Positions 48,851 through 58,648 of a stretch of 64,000 nucleotides of DNA are shown here, one piece after another. The notes beneath the pieces were generated by a model. That model was not told where the DNA came from and did not search any database. It was given only the letters and a program-made list of their open reading frames with translations. Source of the DNA: JBEISR01 sp044337705 (lineage in GTDB: Bacteria; Planctomycetota; Planctomycetia; Pirellulales; Pirellulaceae); NCBI GenBank assembly GCA_044337705.1, contig JBIINB010000007.1, forward strand, positions 10,385 through 74,384, given 5' to 3'. The position numbers and the translations under genes are program-made. Numbering within the stretch: the first letter of the stretch is position 1; each line of letters starts with the position of its first letter.

Positions 48851-49957
48851 ATGGAACGAATAGGGAAAGGACGAAGCGAGAAAAGCCGAAAGGCTGGCCG
48901 GCGCCCTGCGTTCACGCTGGTCGAATTGCTGGTGGCGATCTCCATCATCGTCATCCTCGCTTCGTTGACGATGGTTGCCTTGCGCGGAGCCCAGCAGGAC
49001 GTTCTGGAATCCAAGACCCGTTCTACCATCGCCAAGATCCACGAAGTCCTCGCCTCCAAGTGGGAAGGCTACCTGTCGCGACCGCTGCCGCTGAAACTTC
49101 CCACCGTCGCCTTTCAGGCCGATCCCACCAGCGGCCAGAGAGCTCTTTCGGGTAGGGAAATGGCCCGCCTTCGCCTCTCTGCCATTCGCGATTTGATGCG
49201 GATGGAGATGCCGGATCGGCTGACCGATCTGAGAGGACCAACGCTACTGCACGCGAGAATTTTCGAAGGCACGACGAATCTCACCAATTTCCCGATCTTC
49301 GTTCCAGCCCCTGCAACCCTGCGCAGACTGAACGAAATCGTGACGACTGCGACAGCAGATTTTAACTTCAACGCCGAACTTCTTTACTATCTGGTAGCCA
49401 ACACGTCGTACCAGAATTCCAGCGCCTTGGAACTGTTTCGCCCCAGCGAGATCGGGGATACCGATAACGACAACATGCTGGAGTTCATCGATGCCTGGGG
49501 TAAACCGATCCAGTGGATTCGCTGGCCAGCCGGGTTGGAAGGAGCCAGCAGCCCCTTCGATCTGGACGATCCGTTTGTCGGCAATGCGATTGGATCAGAG
49601 ACTTCCAAAGATCCTTTGGACCCTCTGAGTGCCGATCTTTATTTCGACCCGGCATTTCTTCCAAAGACCCCGATCGCCCGGCCCGGCTCGGGAACATTCC
49701 CGTTGGTCTATTCATTAGGTCCCGACGGCGCGAACGGATTGCAAGTCGACTTAATGGGTCTTCCAGCTGGTTCCGCCAGTCCTATGTGGCCACTGGCGGG
49801 TATGACGCTTCCTGCAGGCTATCCTCAGTCCTTCTTCTACCCCGACCCCTATCACCCTAGGCTTGGACCGGTGTCGGAGCGGTTGGGTGCGGTGATCAAT
49901 TCGAATGAGGCCGCTGACAACATCAGCAACTTCGACCAGTTTGGAGAGTCGCTATGA
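48851..49957 (+). CDS. Pseudopilin with enlarged globular domain
   Basis: The 368-residue protein has a 20-residue basic leader and the cleavage site A-FTLVELLVAISIIVILASL. The mature body begins with a helix (QQDVLESKTRSTIAKIHEVL) and includes DNDNMLEFIDAWGKPIQWIR, a motif shared by planctomycete pseudopilins. Assignment to GspG, H or I is not clear. The last four bases overlap the next pseudopilin gene (ATGA), and the leader is preceded by AGGGTAGGGG. Confidence 0.85.
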   Translation: MERIGKGRSEKSRKAGRRPAFTLVELLVAISIIVILASLTMVALRGAQQDVLESKTRSTIAKIHEVLASKWEGYLSRPLPLKLPTVAFQADPTSGQRALSGREMARLRLSAIRDLMRMEMPDRLTDLRGPTLLHARIFEGTTNLTNFPIFVPAPATLRRLNEIVTTATADFNFNAELLYYLVANTSYQNSSALELFRPSEIGDTDNDNMLEFIDAWGKPIQWIRWPAGLEGASSPFDLDDPFVGNAIGSETSKDPLDPLSADLYFDPAFLPKTPIARPGSGTFPLVYSLGPDGANGLQVDLMGLPAGSASPMWPLAGMTLPAGYPQSFFYPDPYHPRLGPVSERLGAVINSNEAADNISNFDQFGESL

Positions 49958-51294
49958 CCTGCTTGCTGGACTGTCCAAAGGGCAATCGGCGTGGTGTGAC
50001 GCTGGTGGAACTGCTGATCGTGATCGGGATCACCTCCCTGATCGCTGCAGTGGCACTGCCATCGGTCAAGACGTTGCTGAAGGATCGTAAGACCAACCAA
50101 GCGGCGATCCTGGTGCGCGGGTTTATCGAATCGGCCAAGGCGATGGCCATCGCCAAGGGGCGTGATGTGGCCGTGGTGCTGGAGCGGATGAGCGACGCCG
50201 GGGATTACAACTTCGCCAACAATACCTGGTTCAGCACCGACGCGCGCGACTTGCATCGCAATACGGCGATCAGACTTAGCCTTGCCGAAGTGCTGCCGCC
50301 CTACACGGGTGATCTCGACAACAGCACATGCTTGATCCCAAACATCCCGGGAGCGCCCCCAAGTCGCGTCGATATCAATCTGATCCAAAACCCCACACTG
50401 GTTTCGTTATTCAATGCGGATGTTCTCGATAAGATCGCGTTTGGAAGTCGCACCACCACGCTGCAGATCAATTCCGAAGCTTCGATCCTCAACAATACCG
50501 CTAACGACCTGACGGCGACGGGGGGACCACCTCCCTGGACCGCCTGGATCCGGTTCTTCAACGGGCGGACAGCCAATTTCGATCTTGCCAACCAGGCAAT
50601 CGTACCGCTGACCTTCGATCCGACCACCTTTCGCATCTACTGCAAGCCGCGGCGCCTCTATTCCAAGCCGCTCCAGTTGCCCAAGGGAACGTGCATCGAT
50701 CTGGGCTTCAGCGGGATGGGAATCCGAGGGTTTCGGGATTTGCCACGCGCTGCATCCGCGCCAATTCCCCAATTCCCACTTGACCTTCCGTTCGCAACCC
50801 AAGCGATCGACCCCTGTGGAAAAATCGTTCCGATCAATGGAATGCGACCTACCTACATCGTCTTTGATTCCCAAGGATCGTTATCTTCGATTTACCGCAC
50901 CGATATCTCTCTGGATGCGAATGGCAATCTGGCGATCAAGATGAAAAAATCGATCCCCAGCAAAGATCTTTATCTGCTGATCGGAAAGACGGATAAGGTG
51001 GTGTTTCCCGTCGACGGACTACCGGTTTCCTACACGCCTCCCGCATCGGTAAGCAATCCGCCCCCACCCTTTCCTATCGAACCTGGCATCAATCGAAATC
51101 TCTTTGGTGCCTCCAACCTGGCGGACAGTACCAGCTACTGGGTGAAGATCCCGGCAACGGGAGGTCAGATATCGATGGCCCCGGTGTTGGCACCCAGCCT
51201 GACCCCAAACGCTCAAGGTATCGTTCCGCTGACAACGGCATTGGCCGAAAGTCGCGGAGCGGCGCAGGCCAGTGTCGATCTGTCGGCTCGCTGA
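49954..51294 (+). CDS. GspH-like pseudopilin with enlarged globular domain
   Basis: The 446-residue protein starts with a 14-residue leader and the site G-VTLVELLIVIGITSLIAA, where Phe is replaced by Val after cleavage. RGFIESAKAMAIAKGRDVAV matches the GspH pattern (helix followed by AKAMAIAKGR-like). The rest is beta-rich with many Pro/Asn loops and no recognised fold. GspH is usually near 170 residues. It overlaps the preceding gene by four bases and lies 24 bases before the next. Confidence 0.83.
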   Translation: MTCLLDCPKGNRRGVTLVELLIVIGITSLIAAVALPSVKTLLKDRKTNQAAILVRGFIESAKAMAIAKGRDVAVVLERMSDAGDYNFANNTWFSTDARDLHRNTAIRLSLAEVLPPYTGDLDNSTCLIPNIPGAPPSRVDINLIQNPTLVSLFNADVLDKIAFGSRTTTLQINSEASILNNTANDLTATGGPPPWTAWIRFFNGRTANFDLANQAIVPLTFDPTTFRIYCKPRRLYSKPLQLPKGTCIDLGFSGMGIRGFRDLPRAASAPIPQFPLDLPFATQAIDPCGKIVPINGMRPTYIVFDSQGSLSSIYRTDISLDANGNLAIKMKKSIPSKDLYLLIGKTDKVVFPVDGLPVSYTPPASVSNPPPPFPIEPGINRNLFGASNLADSTSYWVKIPATGGQISMAPVLAPSLTPNAQGIVPLTTALAESRGAAQASVDLSAR

Positions 51295-51318
51295 CCCATC
51301 CTGGAAAGAAGCGCGATC

Positions 51319-52872
51319 ATGCACGCAAGCAAGCCAACTGGCATCACTCCGCTCGATCGGTTCGGCCCGCGCCCCGGGACGACGCTGATGGAAGTTCTGT
51401 TTGCCATCGGGATCGTGCTGGTGGGTCTGGTGGGGATCGCTGCTCTGATCCCGCTTGCGGGCCGTCAGGTAGTCGACAGCAAAACGGCAACTCTAGGTGC
51501 CGCCATGGCGCAGAACGCCTACCGCGCGATCGAAGCTGCCAACCTGCATGTTCCTTCCACCGATCGCCCCTGGCTGATCGCAAGGGACGACACCAATCAC
51601 CCGACCGGTCGGCAATTCACCGCCTATGGAAGTTTCGAAAGCCTGATCGATGCCGAAGCGACCTGGGTGGCAAACCTGGCGATCAACAATGGAGTTGCCA
51701 ATACCGTCGCCATTCCGCTGGCTCGCGCCTACGCCAGCCGGCGCGGGTATTGCATCGATCCGCTGTTCTGGGCCAGCCAGCCGTTCAATGCCACTAGCAC
51801 CCCTCCGGTTCCTGTGGAGCAAGCTGCGACGAGCGCCGATTTTCCGTATCGTCGGTCGCGATTCCCCTACTATCACGAACGATTCAATCCGATCGATGGT
51901 GTCGATCTGAAGCAAGGGAAGGTACAGAGGAACCATGAAATTCAGTTTCCCTTGGTTCCCGTTTTCGATGTCGGTGCCCCACCACGGATGACTCGGATCA
52001 CCTACGCCTCCAGTCCATTTGCTCCGTACATTCCAGCCCGCGCCCGATTTGCTGAAAGCATCTTTGCGTCGACCGATGACATCACGAATCCCCTAAGCAA
52101 CGGGGACCGCAGCCTCAATGGCATTCGCGGCTACTTCACTCAGGGTGGCACGTTGGCTCAGGGTGCCAATCTGATGCAGGCCGCTAGCAGCCAGGGGATT
52201 TCGTGGATGGCGACTCTCGCGCCGATCGAACAGGCTGGAAGTGCCGTCGCCAATCAGTTCCGCTTGTCGGTGATTCTCTTTGCCAATCGCGACCGCAGTT
52301 TTCAGGCGCCGGGGCCGGAAGTCGACCTCAAGGCACTTCCCAATGCCGAGCAAGTGGCATGGGCGTATCAGCCGGACTTCACGGCAGGCTTGACGAAGTC
52401 CCCCATGGGCGCCGCGGCTCCTTTGAATATCGAATACAGCTACTGTGGTGAGAACGGTTTTGCCGTCGATCTTTACAGCAATAAAGCGTATTCGACTCCC
52501 GTCAAGGTAGGCGACTGGGTGATGCTATCCCGCAGATGGCGCAACACGGCCGACAGCGGGAACCCAATACTGGACGAACTCAATACCGTCCAGCTGCACC
52601 GCTGGTACCGCGTCGTCAGCGCGATGCCGCAGCAAGAATTGGTGGACAGTTTGCCGGTGATGCTACCGCATGTCGATGCGAAGAACATCATACCCCAACC
52701 CTCTGATCCGCCGCGCATCTACACCCGTCAGAGCGTCCAATTGCTGGGTCCGGACTGGTACTTCCAGTCGCCCCTTGGTTTCCAGGATGGCCGTGAGCGA
52801 CCGACGCAGGCGACGATCGTGCGAGGGGTGTCGGCGGTGTACGAGCGAACGGTGACGATCCCGATGGAGTAA
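51319..52872 (+). CDS. GspI/PilV-like pseudopilin with enlarged globular domain
   Basis: The 517-residue protein has a 20-residue leader and the site G-TTLMEVLFAIGIVLVGLVG, in which the usual Phe and Val are Thr and Met. The glycine-rich helix LVGLVGIAALIPLAGRQVVD matches GspI/PilV. The Glu5 of the mature form is kept (TTLMEV). The large body, over 480 residues, has no recognised domain. A GGAAAGAAG site precedes the start. It is one of the minor pseudopilins expected at the tip of the fibre. Confidence 0.82.
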   Translation: MHASKPTGITPLDRFGPRPGTTLMEVLFAIGIVLVGLVGIAALIPLAGRQVVDSKTATLGAAMAQNAYRAIEAANLHVPSTDRPWLIARDDTNHPTGRQFTAYGSFESLIDAEATWVANLAINNGVANTVAIPLARAYASRRGYCIDPLFWASQPFNATSTPPVPVEQAATSADFPYRRSRFPYYHERFNPIDGVDLKQGKVQRNHEIQFPLVPVFDVGAPPRMTRITYASSPFAPYIPARARFAESIFASTDDITNPLSNGDRSLNGIRGYFTQGGTLAQGANLMQAASSQGISWMATLAPIEQAGSAVANQFRLSVILFANRDRSFQAPGPEVDLKALPNAEQVAWAYQPDFTAGLTKSPMGAAAPLNIEYSYCGENGFAVDLYSNKAYSTPVKVGDWVMLSRRWRNTADSGNPILDELNTVQLHRWYRVVSAMPQQELVDSLPVMLPHVDAKNIIPQPSDPPRIYTRQSVQLLGPDWYFQSPLGFQDGRERPTQATIVRGVSAVYERTVTIPME

Positions 52873-53048
52873 TGCGGCTGGATGCCCAGGACTACTGGAT
52901 GACCAGTGCGGCTGATTAGCGACGCTGGTGGTCGAGCTTATCGGGCAGCCGATGATCGCCAGGATGTTTCGAATGCAGATGTGTGTCGGTGGATTCGGTT
53001 CGGATCGATCGAAAAGGCCATCTTGAGGATGGCAAAGGCAGGTGAAAG

Positions 53049-56000
53049 ATGATCCGTCGTCAAGCAAAGAGAACCCAACGTTCGGGATTGATCCTGCTGA
53101 TCGTCCTGGGGATGCTGGCGCTGTTCAGTCTGCTGGCCACCACGTTTCTGGTGCTCTCCAGCCAGTCGCGCAGCGCCTCGGTGGCAATCGCCACCGTCAA
53201 GTTGCGTCAGCCTGATCCGCGAGCGCTCAGCGACCTGGTGGTGCAGCAACTGGTGCGCGACACCAACGACACCCGATCTGCCTTCTTCGGCCACAGCCTG
53301 CTGGCCGATGTCTACGGTCCCAACCCGATCCGGACCACCGCCAGGCAGGTACCCAAGGTACTCGGAAAGGACGCGAACGATCAGGCGTTCCTGTGGATTG
53401 CCTTGAACAACCCAGGGAGCTCTTTGGCGTTGGGGCGCGATGCCTACAACGGCAGGCTGGTCACTTTCCTGGCCGGTCCCCTCAAAGGCAACTCGTTTCG
53501 TATCCTCGACTACATCGGCGAGTTCAACAATGCGGCTTTGGCTTATTCGATCGTGATCGATCTTTCGACGCACGAAGGGGGTTTGCTGACGGGAGATATT
53601 CTTTCGGGTACTGTGGCCGTGCCGGTGACCAAGCCGCTTCGCGGCTGGCTTGCCGATCATCCGCTTTATCTGGTCCAGGATGCGCAAGGTATTGCCTATC
53701 CTCTGCTGATGAACGACGCCGCGTTCAATGGGGTCGGTTATGGACTGAACCTAAGCGAAGGCGCTCAGACTGCGAACGTCTTCCTTGACATACCGATGAA
53801 CAACAATCGCAGGATCCCAATGGGTCTCTTCCACAGTTACAGCGACACAGCCGCATGGAAACTGGGCAACACCAACGAAGGATACGACGTCGCTGATTAC
53901 CGCGATTACTTCCTCCATTTTCGCGAGCTTGGGGGTTCGCTGACTCAGGTGCAGCGACAAATTCCCTCCTTCCATCGGCCCGAACTGATCAATTATCTTT
54001 CCTCGCTCTATGGCGATCCGACCTCGATGACTCCATTGCAGGTAGTACGATTGCTTGATCTCCTCGATCACGTTTCCGCGAGACCACTGGCATACCGCGT
54101 TCTCAATCCTCCACAGGTGCCACCAAATCAGCGTCCTCCGGATTTCAATTTTCCTGCCGACGGCAAACGCAATCCTTATTTCACTGGTCGCCCCCCCAAC
54201 GGATTGGGGCAGGTACCGACTCTGGAATTGAACTTCGATAATTGGGGCCAAGCTCCAGCTTACCTGGAGGAGAAGAAGCTACAGGCTTATGTCTCGCAGC
54301 TGATCCATGGCGAATGGGATGTCGACAACGATGGGGATGGCACCGAAGAGAGCGTCTGGGTCGACCCAAACCTGCCGCTGGTACCGGCACCCGATGGCCG
54401 GATGCTGAAGGTGCTGGTCGCCCCCATGATCGTCGATCTGGATGCCCGACTGAATCTCAACACGGCCGGGGTTCTGGCGCAGACGGATGCCGGATGGGAG
54501 CAGAACACATCCTCTTCGTTCACTCAAAATTCAGATCCGCTCAAACGGCTTTCGCAGGGATTCGGCTATGGACCGGCTGAAATTAGCGTCAACCATATTC
54601 TGCGGCCCAATGCCTATGCAGCCGACCAGACCCCGTTCCATTCCCGAAATGGCCCGGATATCGTTCCAGGGGTTGGACAGACCTTCTACAACCCTGACGG
54701 GAACGACCTCCTAAGCCGCTTCTACGAGCGGGATTCCACAGCCGAGCATTACCATGGTCCCAGCGCCGGATTCCCCTCGTCGGGATTGCCCCTATCCCGC
54801 GGTGGTGGCTTTGGACTAGGAATTGACCGCAACGGCAACCCTTTGGTGCTAAGGAACCAGTTCAGTTCCAGCATCCCTGACGAGCAGAAGAACGATCCCT
54901 ACGAAATCTCGCCGATGAAGGAGTCAGGGAGCGACAGGCTGTTCACGCTATCCGAGCTGGAGAAGGTACTGCGGAATTCCGACGCAACCGATACCCCGCT
55001 TCCCAATCGCCTTCGTGAAGTGCTTGCCCCTGTAGGTGCCAACCCCGCGTTTCCTGTCAATGCCCCCCGCATGTTCACCACCCGAAGCGCCGAATTGCGG
55101 CATGCCAATCTGGGAACTCCCGCGGGGATCAATTCTCCCTTTGGCGCAAGCCTTCTGGGGTGGCTCCACACGCTGTACCAGGAGCGTCTGACCGCGCAAA
55201 GTTCCACCCGGTTTCCACCTGCCTTGGACGCGAACGATAGCCCAGCTCAGGCACTGGAGCGTCGGCGTCGGTTTGCCAATCTCTTCCCGGCCGATTTCCG
55301 GCAGGGGCTGCGGATGAATCCGAACCAGCCATTTGGCAACGGTCTGGACGACAATGCCAATGGCTTGATCGATGAACCGTTGGAACTCGAGAATGTTGTG
55401 CAGGAAGAACGGTTTCCTGTGGTGCTCGCCAATGGAAACGCGTCGGTCACTTCGGTCCGTGGAGTCTATGGTCAAGCGATCGGCAATGAACCGGCTCGCC
55501 TTGCCAGTCGCCAGCAACTGGCCCGTCAGATCTATTGCCTTGCCTACATGCTGACGCCGCTGGATGGAGTCGATCTGCCCGGGGTGCAGGCGAGTGATGC
55601 GAAGTACAAGCAGAAGCGAGCTCGCATGCTGGCGCAGTGGGCAGTCAATATCGTCGACTTCCGCGACGGGGATTCGGCGATGACGCGGTTCCCGTTCGAC
55701 GAAGATCCGTTTGATATCGGAAGTCAAAGCAACCTGCCATTTGAATGGGAGCCGCAGGCAGGGAATGTTGTCTGGGGGATGGAGTTCCCCGAACTGCAGT
55801 TGACCGAATCGCTGGCCTTCCATGACAAACGGACCAAGGACACCGATCAGGATGGTGGCGGCCAGGGGGCCAGGACCGACGCAGCAATGAATGCTGACGA
55901 CGATTTCGATCAGTATCGATTGCCACAGGGCTCGTTGTTCCTGGAGCTGTATGCGACGCGGACTACCGGGACTCCCAATCAGAGCACTCTGACGGAGAAC

Positions 56001-58625
56001 ATGCCTGCGGTTTCCCCCAGCCTTTATCTGAACGACAACGGTCAGATGAAGCTGGACCTGGGGAAGATGGCACCTTCCAGCAACGATTATGGTCGTCAAC
56101 CGGTCTGGCGTGTGGGGATCAGCAATGTCGAACAGCCAGGGCAGAGCCCCAACGATCTGCTGCGAAATGGCTCGGTCGCCAGTCCGACCCTGATGTATCA
56201 ATCGTCCACCAACAGCGACACCGATGGGGATGGAATCAACGACCGCACTGGGAGTGGTTTGTACTACAACGTCGACGATATGGCAGCCGAACTGACATTC
56301 GACCGGATGATCTGGTTTGCCAATGTCGACCCATCGGCAGGTGGTAACAATCTGCCGATCCCGAACCTGGCAGGCAGCAGCAATCCTCGCAACGAGCAGT
56401 ACCCCCGAGTATTTTTCAGCCGCAACAACGCACCCGCATATCTGCCTGGTGGATCGTATGCCGTGGTTGGCCCGCGCCGGACCACCTATGTCGGATCGCA
56501 GAATGTGGCCGCCTCTACCGATCACCTTCCTAGCCCGCAGAGGATTGTGCTAAATGCCAATGGGGTCGAATCCTACATGGTCGATGGAACGCGCATGGGA
56601 ACAGCCGCAACGCTTCCGCCTACCTCCGCAGTCAAACCAGCTCTTGGGATCATTGCGGCCGCTTCGAGGCTTCCGGGCTGGAACATGATGGACAACGCGG
56701 GGATGGGAATCCTGGGAACGGGTTTGAACATCTCCGAGCCACTTCCGATCCAAGGACAGCCTTACTATCAACGGCCAACTCAGCCACTCGATTCGACCGA
56801 TACCGGAGGATCGGCGAGCGGCTTCAGCTACCCCGGATTCCGCGATATGCCAAACGACTCGTGGAAGGATTTCAGCAAGACAGCGGGTAAGACGCTTCCT
56901 GACCAACCCTTTGACGAAGATCCAGCTAGGAACCGAGTTCTCCTGGACGCGATGATGCAGGATCTTGGCACGTATGCCAATGCGCGCACTGCCTACCTGC
57001 AGCGATTGGCCGACCCCGATTTCCCCTACGATCCAGAAACCAATCCGTACATCACCATCGACTGGATCAGCCTGGACCTTACGGTTTTTTCGGGCGAGGG
57101 GAACGAAGCGACGGCACCTGGGAAGAACCAGAATCCGACCTTTGCCTTCCAGACCCGCTACAAGGATGGCTCCTCGGCGCACGAGGGCTTTAAGTCACAG
57201 GCTGGGATTGGAACCAGCGCACCACCTCAAAGCCACGGGACGATGCTGTTCACTTACTCGACCGGCGAGCTTCGAACGACCGATCTCTTCAACGGCACGC
57301 CGCTTGCGTCGACCCAGGTGCCTCACTTCAACCAACAGCTTGGGGACACCAAATTTTCGCCGGCGGTCGCCCGCAGTTCTTCGTCGCTTGGTTACTTGAA
57401 TTTGGGTCGTCCATTGATTCAAAATCCAACCGCTCTTGCCAATTACGATGCGTACGGACCGCCGCTTACCAATGCAGCGGTGCCGCTTTTCAATGGTGCC
57501 CCAAGAGAAACGGTCGCATCCCTCTTCTGGTTCAATCGTCCCTTCGCGACGCCGTACGAGTTGATGCTGGTGCCGGGAGTAGGCCCGGGGGAATTGAACA
57601 GAACGGCGACCCTATTGGATCGGTCAAAGCTCTACGCTAGGCAGACCAATGACCGGCTACGTTCCCCTTTCGGGCATCTGATGAACTTCTTTGAGTCCTC
57701 GCCGAAGGGGGCGGGGGAGTCGGAATTCTATCTGCTGATGGAGCTGATGGAGACGCCAGCCCCGTACGCCGATTCAGGCATCGTCAAAAATCCGGCATCG
57801 CTTCAGCAGCAGCATGCCGGGGGAGATACCGATTCGGATCTCATCCGATCCGAAATGCTTGCTGACTACTTCGCACCAAGGAATGTCGTTCCCACGATGG
57901 TCAATCCGGGCAAGGTGAACATCAACACCATTCCCGGCGAACAGATATGGAAGGGAGTCGAGCTGAATTATCTGCGGGGCACAGCGCGGAACAATCCGAC
58001 CGGAGGGACCAACTGGCCTCAGATCGCAGCGTCACGGCGCGGTTATGCGCCGGCCAGCAATCCGTTCCTGTTGACGCAGCATCCCAACATGAATCCCGCC
58101 TATCCCACTCAGTTTGCTGGCGCCTTCCGTCCAGGACTTCTGGGAGCGGTTGGTCCGGTGCTGGCAGGGGAGGCGGCAAAGGATGGCGGTGGCAATCTGC
58201 AGAGCACCCGACTGAGAAACCTGGTGCGCAAGTCCCACACCCTGTTCCGACCCGAAACCGTACCTTCACCCGATCCGGTATCCGACGACGCGACCCCGTT
58301 GATGCTGGACGACAACAACAACGCGAAGCAACTGGGGCTCTATCGCGACAGCGACAAGCAGCCGTTCATCGCCTACCAGCGTCTGACGCGACTACCCAAC
58401 CTGGTCACTCAGCAATCGAACGTCTATGCGGTCTGGCTGACCGTTGGGTTCTTCGAGTTTGACATCGAGAACAGTGGAATTGGAGCGGAGTTCACGGGCA
58501 ATCGTGGTGAAGTGACAAGGTACCGATCGTTCTACATCATCGACCGCACCGCGCCGGTAGGATTCCGCCCAGGTGAAGACCTGAATACCGACAAGGCAAT
58601 CCTTCTGCGTCGGTTCATCGAGTAG
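53049..58625 (+). CDS. Giant GspK/PilX-like minor pseudopilin
   Basis: The 1858-residue protein begins with a basic leader and the anchor SGLILLIVLGMLALFSLLAT, the GspK/PilX type, which lacks the FTLVE motif and Glu5. GspK is normally about 320 residues. Motifs NPGKVNINTIPGEQ near residue 1620 and MIVDLDARLNLNTAG near 460 correspond to the GspK helical signature (leu-nln-nt). Acidic loops with a DxDxDG pattern occur at VDNDGDGTEE (near 422), DDNANGLIDE (near 770), DTDQDGG (near 935) and SDTDGDGIND (near 1060); these may bind calcium, as a site does in GspK. A AGGTGA site precedes the start. It lies between the GspI and GspJ-like genes, as in T2SS operons. Confidence 0.85.
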   Translation: MIRRQAKRTQRSGLILLIVLGMLALFSLLATTFLVLSSQSRSASVAIATVKLRQPDPRALSDLVVQQLVRDTNDTRSAFFGHSLLADVYGPNPIRTTARQVPKVLGKDANDQAFLWIALNNPGSSLALGRDAYNGRLVTFLAGPLKGNSFRILDYIGEFNNAALAYSIVIDLSTHEGGLLTGDILSGTVAVPVTKPLRGWLADHPLYLVQDAQGIAYPLLMNDAAFNGVGYGLNLSEGAQTANVFLDIPMNNNRRIPMGLFHSYSDTAAWKLGNTNEGYDVADYRDYFLHFRELGGSLTQVQRQIPSFHRPELINYLSSLYGDPTSMTPLQVVRLLDLLDHVSARPLAYRVLNPPQVPPNQRPPDFNFPADGKRNPYFTGRPPNGLGQVPTLELNFDNWGQAPAYLEEKKLQAYVSQLIHGEWDVDNDGDGTEESVWVDPNLPLVPAPDGRMLKVLVAPMIVDLDARLNLNTAGVLAQTDAGWEQNTSSSFTQNSDPLKRLSQGFGYGPAEISVNHILRPNAYAADQTPFHSRNGPDIVPGVGQTFYNPDGNDLLSRFYERDSTAEHYHGPSAGFPSSGLPLSRGGGFGLGIDRNGNPLVLRNQFSSSIPDEQKNDPYEISPMKESGSDRLFTLSELEKVLRNSDATDTPLPNRLREVLAPVGANPAFPVNAPRMFTTRSAELRHANLGTPAGINSPFGASLLGWLHTLYQERLTAQSSTRFPPALDANDSPAQALERRRRFANLFPADFRQGLRMNPNQPFGNGLDDNANGLIDEPLELENVVQEERFPVVLANGNASVTSVRGVYGQAIGNEPARLASRQQLARQIYCLAYMLTPLDGVDLPGVQASDAKYKQKRARMLAQWAVNIVDFRDGDSAMTRFPFDEDPFDIGSQSNLPFEWEPQAGNVVWGMEFPELQLTESLAFHDKRTKDTDQDGGGQGARTDAAMNADDDFDQYRLPQGSLFLELYATRTTGTPNQSTLTENMPAVSPSLYLNDNGQMKLDLGKMAPSSNDYGRQPVWRVGISNVEQPGQSPNDLLRNGSVASPTLMYQSSTNSDTDGDGINDRTGSGLYYNVDDMAAELTFDRMIWFANVDPSAGGNNLPIPNLAGSSNPRNEQYPRVFFSRNNAPAYLPGGSYAVVGPRRTTYVGSQNVAASTDHLPSPQRIVLNANGVESYMVDGTRMGTAATLPPTSAVKPALGIIAAASRLPGWNMMDNAGMGILGTGLNISEPLPIQGQPYYQRPTQPLDSTDTGGSASGFSYPGFRDMPNDSWKDFSKTAGKTLPDQPFDEDPARNRVLLDAMMQDLGTYANARTAYLQRLADPDFPYDPETNPYITIDWISLDLTVFSGEGNEATAPGKNQNPTFAFQTRYKDGSSAHEGFKSQAGIGTSAPPQSHGTMLFTYSTGELRTTDLFNGTPLASTQVPHFNQQLGDTKFSPAVARSSSSLGYLNLGRPLIQNPTALANYDAYGPPLTNAAVPLFNGAPRETVASLFWFNRPFATPYELMLVPGVGPGELNRTATLLDRSKLYARQTNDRLRSPFGHLMNFFESSPKGAGESEFYLLMELMETPAPYADSGIVKNPASLQQQHAGGDTDSDLIRSEMLADYFAPRNVVPTMVNPGKVNINTIPGEQIWKGVELNYLRGTARNNPTGGTNWPQIAASRRGYAPASNPFLLTQHPNMNPAYPTQFAGAFRPGLLGAVGPVLAGEAAKDGGGNLQSTRLRNLVRKSHTLFRPETVPSPDPVSDDATPLMLDDNNNAKQLGLYRDSDKQPFIAYQRLTRLPNLVTQQSNVYAVWLTVGFFEFDIENSGIGAEFTGNRGEVTRYRSFYIIDRTAPVGFRPGEDLNTDKAILLRRFIE

Positions 58626-58648
58626 CCGTTGGGAGGAAACGATTCGCA

